64,000 nt of DNA from Candidatus Eiseniibacteriota bacterium (GTDB taxonomy: Bacteria; Eisenbacteria; RBG-16-71-46; CAIMUX01): positions 8,930-72,929 of the forward strand of contig JAKQSZ010000039.1 of the NCBI GenBank assembly GCA_029569475.1, written 5' to 3'. A program made the position numbers and the translations under genes. Below are positions 24,815 to 33,812 of this stretch, piece by piece. Under the pieces are notes generated by a model that saw nothing but the letters and a program-made list of their open reading frames with translations, searched no databases and was not told the origin of the DNA. Position 1 is the stretch's first letter; every line of letters begins with the position of its first letter.

Positions 24815-26103
24815 CCCGCCCATCCCTCAAGTCCGACGAGCGCCAACCTTCCGTCGCGGCGCGCCACCTCCTGGCGCGCTCCGCGCGTCCGGCGGTCCGG
24901 TTCCTGTCGCCAAGCAGTCTCCTGCCGGCGGTTCCGCGCTCGCGTCCGGCTGGCCTGACATCATTGACCCTGGCGGCAGGGCTCTGGCTCGCGTTCTCCC
25001 TGGCAGGCTGTGGTGGCCACGAGGACCATTCCAACGCCGTGCCGGAAGGGGCGCCCATTCCTGTTTCGGTCCACTATGCGTCGGTCAGCCGGCAGCCCGC
25101 GCTGACCGCCGCGGCGGGCGTCTTGCGCAGCGCCCGGGAGGTCGCCGTCTCCGGCAAGGTCATGGGCCGTGTTGTGGAGATCCGCAAGCGAGCCGGGGAT
25201 CCCGTTCGCCGCGGCGAAACCCTGATCGTCATCGACAGCGGCGACATCCGCGGTCAGCTCTCCAGCGCTGAAGGGGCCCTGGCGCAGGCGAGGGCCGCCG
25301 CCACGCTGGCCGAAGCGAACTTCCAGAGGTTCGAGCAGCTGCACCAGCGAGGTTCGGCCTCGAGTCTCGAACTGGACCAGGCCCGCTACCAGCGTGACGC
25401 CGCCCTCGGCGCTGTCGCGCAGGCGCAGGGGGCTGTCGCCACGGCTGGATCCTATGGCAGCTATGCCGAGATCCCGGCACCCATGAGCGGAAGGGTCGTG
25501 CAGACCCTGTGCGAGATCGGAGACATGGCGGCGCCGGGGCATCCGCTCCTCCGACTGGAAGACCCGCAGGAGCTGCAGCTTCACGTGTCGCTCGATGCCG
25601 GGAGGGCCGCGGCAGCGTCGCCGGGCGCGAAGGTCTCGATCGAGGTTCCGGGGACGCCGGGCGGGCGCCACGAGGGGACCGTGGCCGAAGTCGTTCCCGC
25701 GGCTGATCCGGCGACCCAGACGGTCCTGGTCAAGATCGACGTCGCCCCCGGGTCCGGCCTTCAGGCAGGCGTCTTCGGGCGCGCCTTCTTCACCACGGGA
25801 GAGCGAGAGGGCCTCTTCGTCCCGTCCACCACGGTGCGCCGTCGCGGCGGCCTGACCGGCGTCATGGTCGCCGAGCGCGGCCGCGCTGCCTTCCGCCTGG
25901 TGACACTCGCGAGCCCCCCGGCCGACCGCTCCGGCGCCGCCCTCGCGGGCGCGGACCCCCTCGCCGGACCGGGCCGTCTCGCCGGGTCGGGCGCCGGCGG
26001 CGGCCTGATCGAGGTCCTTTCCGGCGTCGCCCCGGGGGACACTCTCCTGGTTGATCCGACGGGGGTCCTCGCCATCGGCGCCCCGATCCAGGTGCGATCA
26101 TGA
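24811..26103 (+). CDS. RND efflux periplasmic adaptor (membrane fusion protein), lipoprotein
   Basis: 430 residues. A long N-terminus leads to a lipobox LAGC (within FSLAGCGG), so it is anchored in a membrane by lipid. Then come the barrel-sandwich and helical hairpin: AVSGKVMGRVVEIRKRAGDP, GETLIVIDSGDIRGQLSSAE, a coiled coil LAQARAAATLAEANFQRF, and IPAPMSGRVVQTL. The beta-barrel part is VSIEVPGTPGG. It bridges the RND permease and TolC channel. It overlaps its neighbours by four bases on both sides. The His in GGHEDHSNA after the lipid Cys might bind metal, but this is weak. Confidence 0.92.
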   Translation: MTRPSLKSDERQPSVAARHLLARSARPAVRFLSPSSLLPAVPRSRPAGLTSLTLAAGLWLAFSLAGCGGHEDHSNAVPEGAPIPVSVHYASVSRQPALTAAAGVLRSAREVAVSGKVMGRVVEIRKRAGDPVRRGETLIVIDSGDIRGQLSSAEGALAQARAAATLAEANFQRFEQLHQRGSASSLELDQARYQRDAALGAVAQAQGAVATAGSYGSYAEIPAPMSGRVVQTLCEIGDMAAPGHPLLRLEDPQELQLHVSLDAGRAAAASPGAKVSIEVPGTPGGRHEGTVAEVVPAADPATQTVLVKIDVAPGSGLQAGVFGRAFFTTGEREGLFVPSTTVRRRGGLTGVMVAERGRAAFRLVTLASPPADRSGAALAGADPLAGPGRLAGSGAGGGLIEVLSGVAPGDTLLVDPTGVLAIGAPIQVRS

Positions 26104-29100
26104 GCGGCCCCGGACCCGACCTGGGCGCCCTGGAGCGCGATGAACGCGTGATGAAGATGATGCGCCGTCCCCTGGGACCGGCGGGGCGCGTCGCCAAGGC
26201 CTTTCTGCACTCGAAGCTGACCCCCCTGCTGGTGCTGGCGTCCCTGGCCGTCGGCATCTTCGCCGTGATGATCACGCCGCGGGAGGAGGAGCCGCAGATC
26301 CAGGTCCCGATGATCGACGTCTTCGTGCCCTTCCCGGGCGCGTCGGCGGAGCAGGTCGAGCAAAGGGTCTCGACGCCGCTCGAGAAGCTCATCTGGGAGA
26401 TCCCGGGCATCGAGTACATCTACACGACTTCCCGCGCCCACGTCGGCATGGCCATCGTCCGCTTCAAGGTGGGCGAGGATCCCGAGAACAGCCTCGTGAA
26501 GCTGTATACCAAGCTGATGGCGCATCCCGAGATGCTGCCTCCGGGCGCTGGTCCCCCGCTGGTCAAGCCGAAGTCGATCGACGACGTGCCGATCAAGGCG
26601 GTCACTCTCTACAGCGAGACCCACGACGCCTTCACCCTGCGGTCGGTGGCCCAGGAGATCGCCCTGGAGATCAAGCGGATTCCCGATATCGCGGAGGTGA
26701 ACGTCATCGGCGGCGAGCGGCGCGAGGTCCGTGTGGTGCTCGACGCGGCCCGCCTGCGCGCGCTCCAGATGCCGGCCATCGGGATCGCGCAGGCGCTGAA
26801 GCAGGTGAACTGGAGCCTGCCGGCCGGGTCCGCCACCGACAACAACCGCGAGATCATCCTCACCGCCGGTGATTACCTGCGGACGGCCGATGAGATCCGT
26901 TCGGTCGTGGTGGGCGTGCGGCAAGGGCGGCCGCTCCAGCTGGGCCAGGTCGCCGAGGTGATCGATGGACCGGCCGAGCCGGCCACCTATGTGCTCTTCG
27001 GAGCCGGGTCCGGCGTCATCGACGCTCCGGCCGTCACCATCACCGTTTCCAAGAAGCGCGGCAGCAATGCCGTCGTGCTCTCCCACGCGGTCGAGAAGAA
27101 GCTGGCGGAACTGCGGCGCACGACCATCCCTTCGGGCGTGCAACTGGCCACCACCCGCGATTACGGCGAGACGGCGCAGGAGAAATCCAACGAGCTGATC
27201 TCCCACGTGCTCATCGCCACCCTGGCGGTCGTGCTGCTCATCCTGATCGCCCTCGGGCGGCGTGAGGCCCTGGTCGTGGCAGTGGCGGTGCCCGTCACGC
27301 TGGCGCTGACCCTGGCCATGAGCGCGGTCTTCGGCTACACCCTCAACCGTGTCACCCTTTTCGCCCTCATCTTCGCCATCGGCATCCTGGTCGACGACGC
27401 CATCGTGGTGATCGAGAACATCCACCGGCACCTGCAGCTCGGCTGGGCCAACCCGGACCAGGCGGCGATCTACGCCACCGACGAGGTGGGCAACCCGACC
27501 ATCCTGGCCACCTTCACCGTGATCGCCGCGCTGCTGCCGCTGGCCTTCGTCTCCGGCCTGATGGGGCCCTACATGCGGCCGATCCCGATCAACGCCTCGG
27601 CGGCGATGTTCTTCTCCCTCCTGGTCGCGTTCATGGTGACGCCGTGGGTGGCCCTGCGGGTCCTGAAGAAGGACCACGGGCACGCGCCGGCGGAGGCGAC
27701 GGCCGAAGCCGATCCCTCCGCGCCGCGCGCCTCGACCGCGGCCGAAAGCCGCACCGAGCGGGTCTACACCCGCATCATGCGTCCGTTGATCGCCAACACG
27801 CGCCTGCGGGCTCTCACCCTCGGCGGCGTCGTCCTGCTCTTGCTGGCGTCGATGTCGCTCGTCTACTTCCGGGCCGTGCGCGTCAAGATGCTTCCCTACG
27901 ACAACAAGAGCGAGTTCCAGGTGATCGTCGACATGCCCGAGGGTTCGAGCCTGGAGGCGACGGCGGCGGCGACCAGGGAACTGGCCCACGTGCTGCGCGA
28001 AGAGCCGGAGGTGACCGACTATCAGGTCTATGTCGGCACGTCGGGGCCCATCAACTTCAACGGCCTGGTCCGGCATTACTTCCTCCGCGAGGGCGCCAAC
28101 GTCGCCGACATCCAGGTCAACCTGGCGCCGAAGCATGACCGCAAGGCGCAGAGCCACGCGATCGCCAAGCGGGTTCGCCCGAAGCTGATCCCGATCGCGC
28201 AACGGCACGGGGCGAGCATCAAGGTGGCCGAGGTTCCGCCCGGGCCGCCGGTGCTCTCGACCATGGTGGCGGAGATCTACGGCCCGGATCTGCGGCGTCA
28301 AAACGAGGTGGCGGCGCAGGTGAAGGAGATCTTCGAGACGACCGAGGGGATCGTCGACGTCGACTGGTACGTCGAGGACCCGCAGCCGGAGGTGGTCTAC
28401 CGGATCGACCGCGAGAAGGCGGCGCTCGCCGGGATCACCCCGGAGATGATCGTCCAGGAGCTGCGGATCCACGGCGCCGGGGCCGAGGTCAGCCTGTTGC
28501 ACGACCCGGCGGCCCGAGAAGCGGTCCCCGTGGTCCTCGCGACCAGCCGGAGCGAACGGCGCGGACTGCAGGATCTGTCGTCGATCGCGCTGCCGGCCGC
28601 CGACGGGAGCATGGTGCCGCTGGCCGAGGTGGTCCGGATCCAGCGCCAGGTGGCCGCCCCGGCCATCTATCACAAGAACCTTCGGCGCGTCGTCTATGTC
28701 ACCGCCGAGGTGGCCGGCGCGCAGGAGAGCCCGATCTACGGCGTGCTCAACATGCAGAAGCGAGTCGAGGAGATAGCGCTCCCCGAGGGCTACCGGATCG
28801 AGCAGCTCTACGCCGCCCAACCGAAGTCCGAGGACCGGTTGCGGATGAAGTGGGACGGGGAGTGGCAGATCACCTACGAGGTGGGACGGGACATGGGTCT
28901 GGCCTTTGCCGCGGTCATGTTGCTGGTCTACGCGTTGGTGGTGGCCTGGTTCGGGAGCTTCACCATCCCCCTGATCATCATGGCGCCGATCCCGCTCACC
29001 CTGATCGGGATCCTGCCGGGGCACTGGCTCGGCGGCGTCTTCTTCACCGCCACCTCGATGATCGGGTTCATCGCTTTGGCCGGCATCATCGTACGCAATT

Positions 29101-29366
29101 CCATCCTGCTGGTCGACTTCATCAACCTGGAGCTGGCCGCCGGCGCCTCGCTCGAGGAGGCCGTGCTGCGGGCCGGCGCGGTTCGTTTCCGTCCTATCGT
29201 CCTGACCGCAGCGGCGCTGGTGGCGGGCGGCTTTGTCATGGTGCTGGACCCGATCTTCCAGGGTCTGGCCATCTCGCTGATCTTCGGGGTGCTCGCCTCC
29301 ACGGCGCTGACCCTGGTCGTCATCCCGGTGCTGTACTACCTCCTCCTCCGCCGGCGCTCGGCGTAG
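26100..29366 (+). CDS. RND efflux permease (inner-membrane proton antiporter)
   Basis: 1,088 residues with twelve expected membrane segments and two large periplasmic loops. The proton-relay segment in TM4 reads FAIGILVDDAIVVIENIHRH, the Asp-Asp form of HAE-type (drug, hydrophobe) pumps; metal exporters of the CusA/CzcA class usually have a different TM4 motif. Other family pieces: VPMIDVFVPFPGASAEQVEQ, LIIMAPIPLTLIGILPGHWL, TSMIGFIALAGIIVRNSILL and RPIVLTAAALVAGG. The N-terminus carries an extra 35 cytoplasmic residues. Substrate is not readable; the ArsR control and the PII-like protein downstream hint at a metal or toxic small molecule. Confidence 0.94.
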   Translation: MSGPGPDLGALERDERVMKMMRRPLGPAGRVAKAFLHSKLTPLLVLASLAVGIFAVMITPREEEPQIQVPMIDVFVPFPGASAEQVEQRVSTPLEKLIWEIPGIEYIYTTSRAHVGMAIVRFKVGEDPENSLVKLYTKLMAHPEMLPPGAGPPLVKPKSIDDVPIKAVTLYSETHDAFTLRSVAQEIALEIKRIPDIAEVNVIGGERREVRVVLDAARLRALQMPAIGIAQALKQVNWSLPAGSATDNNREIILTAGDYLRTADEIRSVVVGVRQGRPLQLGQVAEVIDGPAEPATYVLFGAGSGVIDAPAVTITVSKKRGSNAVVLSHAVEKKLAELRRTTIPSGVQLATTRDYGETAQEKSNELISHVLIATLAVVLLILIALGRREALVVAVAVPVTLALTLAMSAVFGYTLNRVTLFALIFAIGILVDDAIVVIENIHRHLQLGWANPDQAAIYATDEVGNPTILATFTVIAALLPLAFVSGLMGPYMRPIPINASAAMFFSLLVAFMVTPWVALRVLKKDHGHAPAEATAEADPSAPRASTAAESRTERVYTRIMRPLIANTRLRALTLGGVVLLLLASMSLVYFRAVRVKMLPYDNKSEFQVIVDMPEGSSLEATAAATRELAHVLREEPEVTDYQVYVGTSGPINFNGLVRHYFLREGANVADIQVNLAPKHDRKAQSHAIAKRVRPKLIPIAQRHGASIKVAEVPPGPPVLSTMVAEIYGPDLRRQNEVAAQVKEIFETTEGIVDVDWYVEDPQPEVVYRIDREKAALAGITPEMIVQELRIHGAGAEVSLLHDPAAREAVPVVLATSRSERRGLQDLSSIALPAADGSMVPLAEVVRIQRQVAAPAIYHKNLRRVVYVTAEVAGAQESPIYGVLNMQKRVEEIALPEGYRIEQLYAAQPKSEDRLRMKWDGEWQITYEVGRDMGLAFAAVMLLVYALVVAWFGSFTIPLIIMAPIPLTLIGILPGHWLGGVFFTATSMIGFIALAGIIVRNSILLVDFINLELAAGASLEEAVLRAGAVRFRPIVLTAAALVAGGFVMVLDPIFQGLAISLIFGVLASTALTLVVIPVLYYLLLRRRSA

Positions 29367-29383
29367 GAAGTGGCGCATTCAGG

Positions 29384-29434
29384 GATGGGGTTCTGTCATG
29401 GACATCAAAGGAAGGGGCTTTGTCATGGACATGC
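29384..29434 (+). repeat. 27-base tandem duplication at the start of the DUF2892 gene
   Basis: GGGGTTCTGTCATGGACAT is followed 27 bases on by GGGGCTTTGTCATGGACAT. Each copy brings a ribosome site and an ATG in the same frame, so translation could start at 29398, 29425 or 29431. Confidence 0.7.
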
Positions 29435-29619
29435 ATCAGTGGCTGCGCGCGATCGCCGGATTCTTCGTGCTCCTCTCCGTGGCCTTGGGCACTTGGGTGG
29501 ATCCCCGGTTCTACTACTTCACGGCCTTCGTCGGCCTGAACCTGCTGCAGTCCGCCTTCACCTGCTGGTGCCCGATGATTTCCCTGCTGCGCCGCTTGGG
29601 GGTTCCGGAGCACCGGTAG
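29425..29619 (+). CDS. DUF2892-type small membrane protein
   Basis: 64 residues (73 from the upstream ATG 29398). Two membrane helices, WLRAIAGFFVLLSVALGTWV and FYYFTAFVGLNLLQSAFTCW, with a conserved-looking FTCWCP and a C-terminal LLRRLGV; this is the DUF2892/YgaP-tail pattern. Such proteins often accompany rhodanese, ArsR and efflux genes. GGAAGGGG precedes ATG 29425 by seven bases. It follows the RND permease by 58 bases and belongs to the same operon. Function unknown. Confidence 0.8.
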   Translation: MDMHQWLRAIAGFFVLLSVALGTWVDPRFYYFTAFVGLNLLQSAFTCWCPMISLLRRLGVPEHR

Positions 29620-29679
29620 CCCGGGAGCGACTTCGCGCGGGCAGACCGCGACGGCAGAGCGACTGACGGAGGAGGTCCC

Positions 29680-29964
29680 ATGCAGATGGTCATGATCATC
29701 GTCGAGAACAGCTTCAAGTCCCGCGTCGAAGCGGCCCTGGCGGAGCGGGAGGTCCTGGGTTATACCGAGATCCCGACGGTCTACGGGGCGGGCCGCAGCG
29801 GGCTGCGCCTCGGCTCGGGGGCCTTTCCGGAGAGCTCCTCCATCATCTTCACCGTGGTGGAAGCGGGCGAGGCCCAGGAGATCCTCGACGCCATCGACAG
29901 CTCCTGCGCGGCTTGCCGGCAGGCGATGCGCATCCTGGTGTGGAACGTGGAGCGGATGCTCTAG
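29680..29964 (+). CDS. PII-like (GlnB-fold) regulatory protein linked to RND efflux
   Basis: 94 residues with the small ferredoxin-like fold of PII relatives: MVMIIVENSFKSRVEAALAE, then GYTEIPTVYGAGRSG (T-loop region) and SIIFTVVEAGEAQEILDAID. It lacks the conserved Tyr T-loop sequence of GlnB. Related proteins are encoded next to RND pumps in Bacteroidetes and (as DUF3240) in proteobacterial metal efflux operons. CAACRQ near the C-terminus offers two Cys that could sense metal or redox. GGAGG lies six bases upstream of ATG 29680. Probably senses a ligand and modulates the pump, by inference. Confidence 0.8.
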   Translation: MQMVMIIVENSFKSRVEAALAEREVLGYTEIPTVYGAGRSGLRLGSGAFPESSSIIFTVVEAGEAQEILDAIDSSCAACRQAMRILVWNVERML

Positions 29965-30101
29965 ACCGGTTGAAGGAGCCGCCCGGAAGCAGGGGGAGCA
30001 GCCTGGACCAGCGCCCCTTCCGCGCGGAGACGCCGCGGGCGCTCGGGTCCGAGGAGCGTCAAGACGCCGTGCAGCTCCTCGTCACGGGGCTGGGCCGAGC
30101 G

Positions 30102-33100
30102 CTACACCGGGGGCAACACGCTGGTGCCGGTGGCGCAGTCCGCATTGTCGATATCGAGCACGATATTGCCCGAAGCATCGGGCAGGATGGCCCGGATCTG
30201 ACCGAAGGGGGCGAACGCGACATATACGCCGGCCCGGTGCACCGAGATCCGCGCCCTGATGAGGCCATCGTAGAGCTGCAGGTCGCGGCGCGTTTCGCGG
30301 GGTTCGCGGCCGATCATGTTCGCCGAACTCCGGCGCAACACCCGCTCGGCGGCGTCGTGCAGGACGGGCTGCATGGCGCGAAGGAAGGCGAGACGTTGCG
30401 CGGGTTCGAGCCGCTGCAGACCCTCGAAGACGCCCGTCGCGGACAATCCGAGCCGTCCCGGCACCAGGCTGTAGAGGTCGGCGGAGGTTTCGTAGTAGAC
30501 GTCGGCGAAGTGAGCGCCCCGGCTGGCCAGACTCAATCGGCCCAACGAGCCGCCCGTTCCGAAGCCGACCTGCGCGAAGGACCGGGCCGAGAACTGGATC
30601 TCGAGCGACCCTCCGGGCTCCCTCTCCGGACAGGAAAGGCAGAGCCGCAGGTCGGAGAAGATGGCGTCGAGATAGAAGTGATCCGGATGTTCGATGAAGA
30701 GCTCGTGCTGGACCAGGATCCGAGGCGATGAGGCCGCCCAGACGTGGCCTTCGAGCTCTTCCGCGCACGCGCAGTCTCTGCAGAACTCGGCGACGATGGA
30801 AGCGGCGTCCGCCAACGAGGCGCTTCGAAGGCCGTTTTCCAGACGCCGGGCCAGCCACTGGCCGTGCGCCCAGCTGTTGAGCAGATTCTGCGAGAGCGCG
30901 TAGCCGCCGTACACCTCTTCGTCGACCTGCGCGACCTCCTCGAGGAACTGCCGCAGATGGGGCCTCAGATCGACGTCGACCTGCGTGAAGTAGGCCCCGT
31001 GCTCGGCCGGCGTGAAGATCGATCTGGCGGCCGTCGCCCACGCGACTCGCCTGTCGGTTTCCCCGTCTTTGGCGAAGCCGATCAGCTCGTGCGCGAGCAC
31101 GGGTTTGTCATCCAGAATGGAGCCGCCGGGGACATCGACCGGAACCGGCGTTGTTCTCCGAAACCGTAGCGGCGACCGGGCGTGCGGTATGTTCCGAAGC
31201 GTCTCTTCGAGGAAATCCTTGACCGCTTCCTGCACGGTCTCCCGGGCCAGGTCGAACGTGTTGATGGCGAACTCGACCATGTCCTCGACGAGTTGGTGTA
31301 CGCCGGTGGGGATCTCGCTGTCGAAGGCAACCGTGACCTCTCCGGTCAGCGATACCGAATCGCTGTCGAGGGCGGCCGCGCTGGGGCCGCCTGCGATGTC
31401 CGGATGGATATTCGTCGTCAGCGTCGCGCCCGTGATGCCGACGCGCAGCCGGGTCGCATTCCAAAGCAGCAGAGTCAGGACGGTGATGGCGAGCGCGGCG
31501 CCGGGGATCAAGGCCGGCAAGCCCGCTATAGCCGCCAGCAGGATGCCCCATCCAATCGGGCCGAGGCCGACAAGAAAGAGGATGGAGGCGGGCAGCGCGA
31601 CCGGAGCGATGACCGCGGCGGCCACGACGACGGTGCCTATCAGAATGCCCAGGTTCACTCCGGGTCCCCACTCGAGGCGAAAATCGATGTTGAACTCCGG
31701 TATGTTCGCGACGAGGTCGATTCGCGGGTCGGACCCGTCTGGATCGGCCGCGATCGAGAGCTGCTGAAGCAGGCTTTCGCGGTTGAACCGGAGGGCGACC
31801 GATTCGAGTTGAAGGTTGTAGCGGAAGAGGTCGCCCGAGGAGTCAGGCCAGCGTCTCGGACCGGAATCGCCTTCGAAGGTCTCCTCAAAGCGCCCGAGAC
31901 GTTGAGCGAGCACCCCGTCCCGGATGGCCGCCTGCGCGGTGGGCGTAAGCGCGTTCCAACGATCCTCGCCTTCAAGTTCCGACTCCAGAATGGCGGCGAT
32001 CTCGTCCTCGACCTCGTTGGGCAGGCTGACCGGATCGTCCTCGCCGCCGAGGGGGAGCTCTTCGGCGTCCGACACCAACCCGCGGGCCAGGGTTTCGGCA
32101 AACCGCAGCAGCATGCCGGGGCGTTGCGGATCGGGGTTCATCAAGAAACAGAAGAGCCCGTCGTTCTCGTTGTTGTCTTCGTGGAAGGTGCGGAGCTGGT
32201 CCAGCCAGTCGACGACGAGCGTGACATCGGTGCCGCCGGCGTTGCGGGTGCCTTCGAAGCCGTCGAGCCGCTTGGTCGCCATGTTGACGAGGTGCGCGAT
32301 GTGCTCGGTGAGCATGCGGCGGAGCTCGATCGCGCTCGTGACCCGCAGGGTGGATTCCTGGCACTCCTGCAGGACGAGCTCGAAGTCGGGCTTCGGAAAG
32401 GTAGGCAGGAACTGGCCGGGCGTGGCGAGACGCGCCCCGGCGCGCTTGCTCCCGACATCTACGGGATGCCACTTGCCGGAGGGCTTCGGATCCTGGGAAG
32501 CCGGCCGCAGGTCACGGAAGCCTGCGGGCAGGCCGAAGCGGCCGGCGGGAGTGTCCGCGAGCTTGAGATCATCGAGGCTGATGTCGCTGATCCTGGTCGA
32601 ACGCCGGCCCGCCTTGGTCATCAACCAGCTCTGCATGCGGACGAGCACGCGGGTGGCGGTATACCTGCCGATCAGCTTGCGAGTGGAGAGCGGGATCTTC
32701 CCATCGCCGAAGATGATGTCGAGCAACCGCTCGGCGAAGGGAAGGAGGGTCTTGTCCGGGACGAAGGTCCCTTCCCACACGAGCTCGATCGGTTCGTGAT
32801 AGGTGATCCGGACCAGCAGCTCGCCGTTCTCTTGCTCCTGTTCGTCGAGTTCGAAGGATGGCTGTCTTGTCTCGAAATCGTCCGGCTCGCGGATCATCTG
32901 TTCGGGCGAGAGGCGGAGAAACGCGCGATCGCCATGGTTGAGGTAGAGGCAACCGAGGCCCGGGTGGCGGATGAGCGTCTGGCCGCCTTTCCCTGTGTCC
33001 CAGTCGAACCGGAGGAAATCGGCCCCGGCCTCGAAACGCGCGGCAGGTTGGCGAGGGGAGATGCGCTTCTTGCCGGCGGGTATCTTCATCTGTTCCTGGA

Positions 33101-33224
33101 GCCACTCCACATCGATGAACGTGCGGCGGGTCCCGGTGACGCAGGGAATGGGGGATGCTCCCGGTTCCGGCCACGGCTCTGCAGAGGGCTCGAGGAGCCT
33201 CTGGATCGGATCATCGGCTTTCAA
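30102..33224 (-). CDS. Large orphan protein (1,040 aa) with a central hydrophobic segment
   Basis: I do not recognise this protein. It is one long frame with normal composition. Residues 1-500 are mixed alpha/beta and hydrophilic (FLRFDWDTGKGGQTLIRHPG, ITYHEPIELVWEGTFVPDK). Residues about 525-590 form a hydrophobic block that could make two or three membrane helices (LGILIGTVVVAAAVIAPVAL, ASILFLVGLGPIGWGILLAA, AALAITVLTLLLW). The remaining 450 residues have a short Cys cluster (CRDCACAEELEG) and CLSCPE. No signal peptide or known enzyme motif is visible. The TTG at 33224 is the best start: GGGAGG ends seven bases before it; the upstream frame runs into a tandem repeat. The soluble-hydrophobic-soluble layout resembles some pore-forming proteins, but this is only a guess. 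It is alone on its strand. Confidence 0.75.
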   Translation of the reverse strand: MKADDPIQRLLEPSAEPWPEPGASPIPCVTGTRRTFIDVEWLQEQMKIPAGKKRISPRQPAARFEAGADFLRFDWDTGKGGQTLIRHPGLGCLYLNHGDRAFLRLSPEQMIREPDDFETRQPSFELDEQEQENGELLVRITYHEPIELVWEGTFVPDKTLLPFAERLLDIIFGDGKIPLSTRKLIGRYTATRVLVRMQSWLMTKAGRRSTRISDISLDDLKLADTPAGRFGLPAGFRDLRPASQDPKPSGKWHPVDVGSKRAGARLATPGQFLPTFPKPDFELVLQECQESTLRVTSAIELRRMLTEHIAHLVNMATKRLDGFEGTRNAGGTDVTLVVDWLDQLRTFHEDNNENDGLFCFLMNPDPQRPGMLLRFAETLARGLVSDAEELPLGGEDDPVSLPNEVEDEIAAILESELEGEDRWNALTPTAQAAIRDGVLAQRLGRFEETFEGDSGPRRWPDSSGDLFRYNLQLESVALRFNRESLLQQLSIAADPDGSDPRIDLVANIPEFNIDFRLEWGPGVNLGILIGTVVVAAAVIAPVALPASILFLVGLGPIGWGILLAAIAGLPALIPGAALAITVLTLLLWNATRLRVGITGATLTTNIHPDIAGGPSAAALDSDSVSLTGEVTVAFDSEIPTGVHQLVEDMVEFAINTFDLARETVQEAVKDFLEETLRNIPHARSPLRFRRTTPVPVDVPGGSILDDKPVLAHELIGFAKDGETDRRVAWATAARSIFTPAEHGAYFTQVDVDLRPHLRQFLEEVAQVDEEVYGGYALSQNLLNSWAHGQWLARRLENGLRSASLADAASIVAEFCRDCACAEELEGHVWAASSPRILVQHELFIEHPDHFYLDAIFSDLRLCLSCPEREPGGSLEIQFSARSFAQVGFGTGGSLGRLSLASRGAHFADVYYETSADLYSLVPGRLGLSATGVFEGLQRLEPAQRLAFLRAMQPVLHDAAERVLRRSSANMIGREPRETRRDLQLYDGLIRARISVHRAGVYVAFAPFGQIRAILPDASGNIVLDIDNADCATGTSVLPPV

Positions 33225-33240
33225 TGCCAGGCCTCCCACA

Positions 33241-33482
33241 ACGGACCGTTCAGGCCCGGTCAAACCGTTCAGGCACCAGCGGATCATTCAGACACTGCCA
33301 GACCACTCACTCACGGCCAGACCAATGAGGCACGGCCAGACCATCCGGACACGGCGGACCACTCAGGCACGGCCAGACCGTTCTGGCGCCGCGGACCACA
33401 CACGCATGGCCAGGCCATTCAAGCCCGGCCAGACGATACAGTCGAGGACAGACCATTGAGACAGGGACAGACCTGACAGGCA
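33241..33482. repeat. Degenerate tandem repeat, about 12 units of 18-20 bases
   Basis: Twelve successive units, most 19 bases long, near the consensus ACCATTCAGGCACGGCCAG, ending in a partial thirteenth. It lies directly upstream of the orphan gene and would be in its 5' region. The units differ at several positions, so it is old or under loose selection. Confidence 0.75.
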
Positions 33483-33812
33483 AGTACATTCCATGTCTCA
33501 CTCAAGATCGCGGTCAGAGACTTCCAAGCGGTCATGCGGCCGTCGTATCAGAGAGCCTGCCGGCAGCGACTCCTCGAGGGGCTCCGTGCCACGCGCGCTT
33601 CCGTCTCCCTCGGCAGGCCCGCGGCCGGAACGCGGAGACCACAGGTGCCGGGACGACGTCGACCAGGGCGGCCGACGAACCGGCCGCGACCGGGGCTACC
33701 GGTCCATGTGCCCGCGGCCAGCCGGTACCCGGCCGGCGCGCCGCCGCTGGATCGCACAGATTCGCTGCGCGCCAGGGACCGTTCGAGGCTGACCCGCAGT
33801 CAAGGAGGCAAC
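33483..33812. other. Spacer before the FlgD-tailed secreted protein
   Basis: About 330 bases of GC-rich sequence between the tandem repeat and ATG 33813. No gene or known site recognised. Two divergent promoters are expected here. Confidence 0.35.

Noticed and set aside
24811..29366. Heavy-metal (CusA/CzcA) type for the RND pump
   Set aside because: The TM4 relay sequence has the GILVDDAIVVIEN form of HAE pumps; metal export remains only a hint from the ArsR and PII-like neighbours.
25761..29378. 1,205-codon minus-strand frame over the RND permease
   Set aside because: Very long but with Asp/His/Arg/Gln-rich repetitive composition; it mirrors the codon pattern of the RND gene and has no recognisable protein feature.
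31182..33476. 764-codon plus-strand frame opposite the orphan
   Set aside because: I considered which strand codes for the orphan. The minus frame has hydrophobic helices, balanced residues and a good ribosome site; the plus frame is Arg/Gly/Asp-rich, so it is the shadow.
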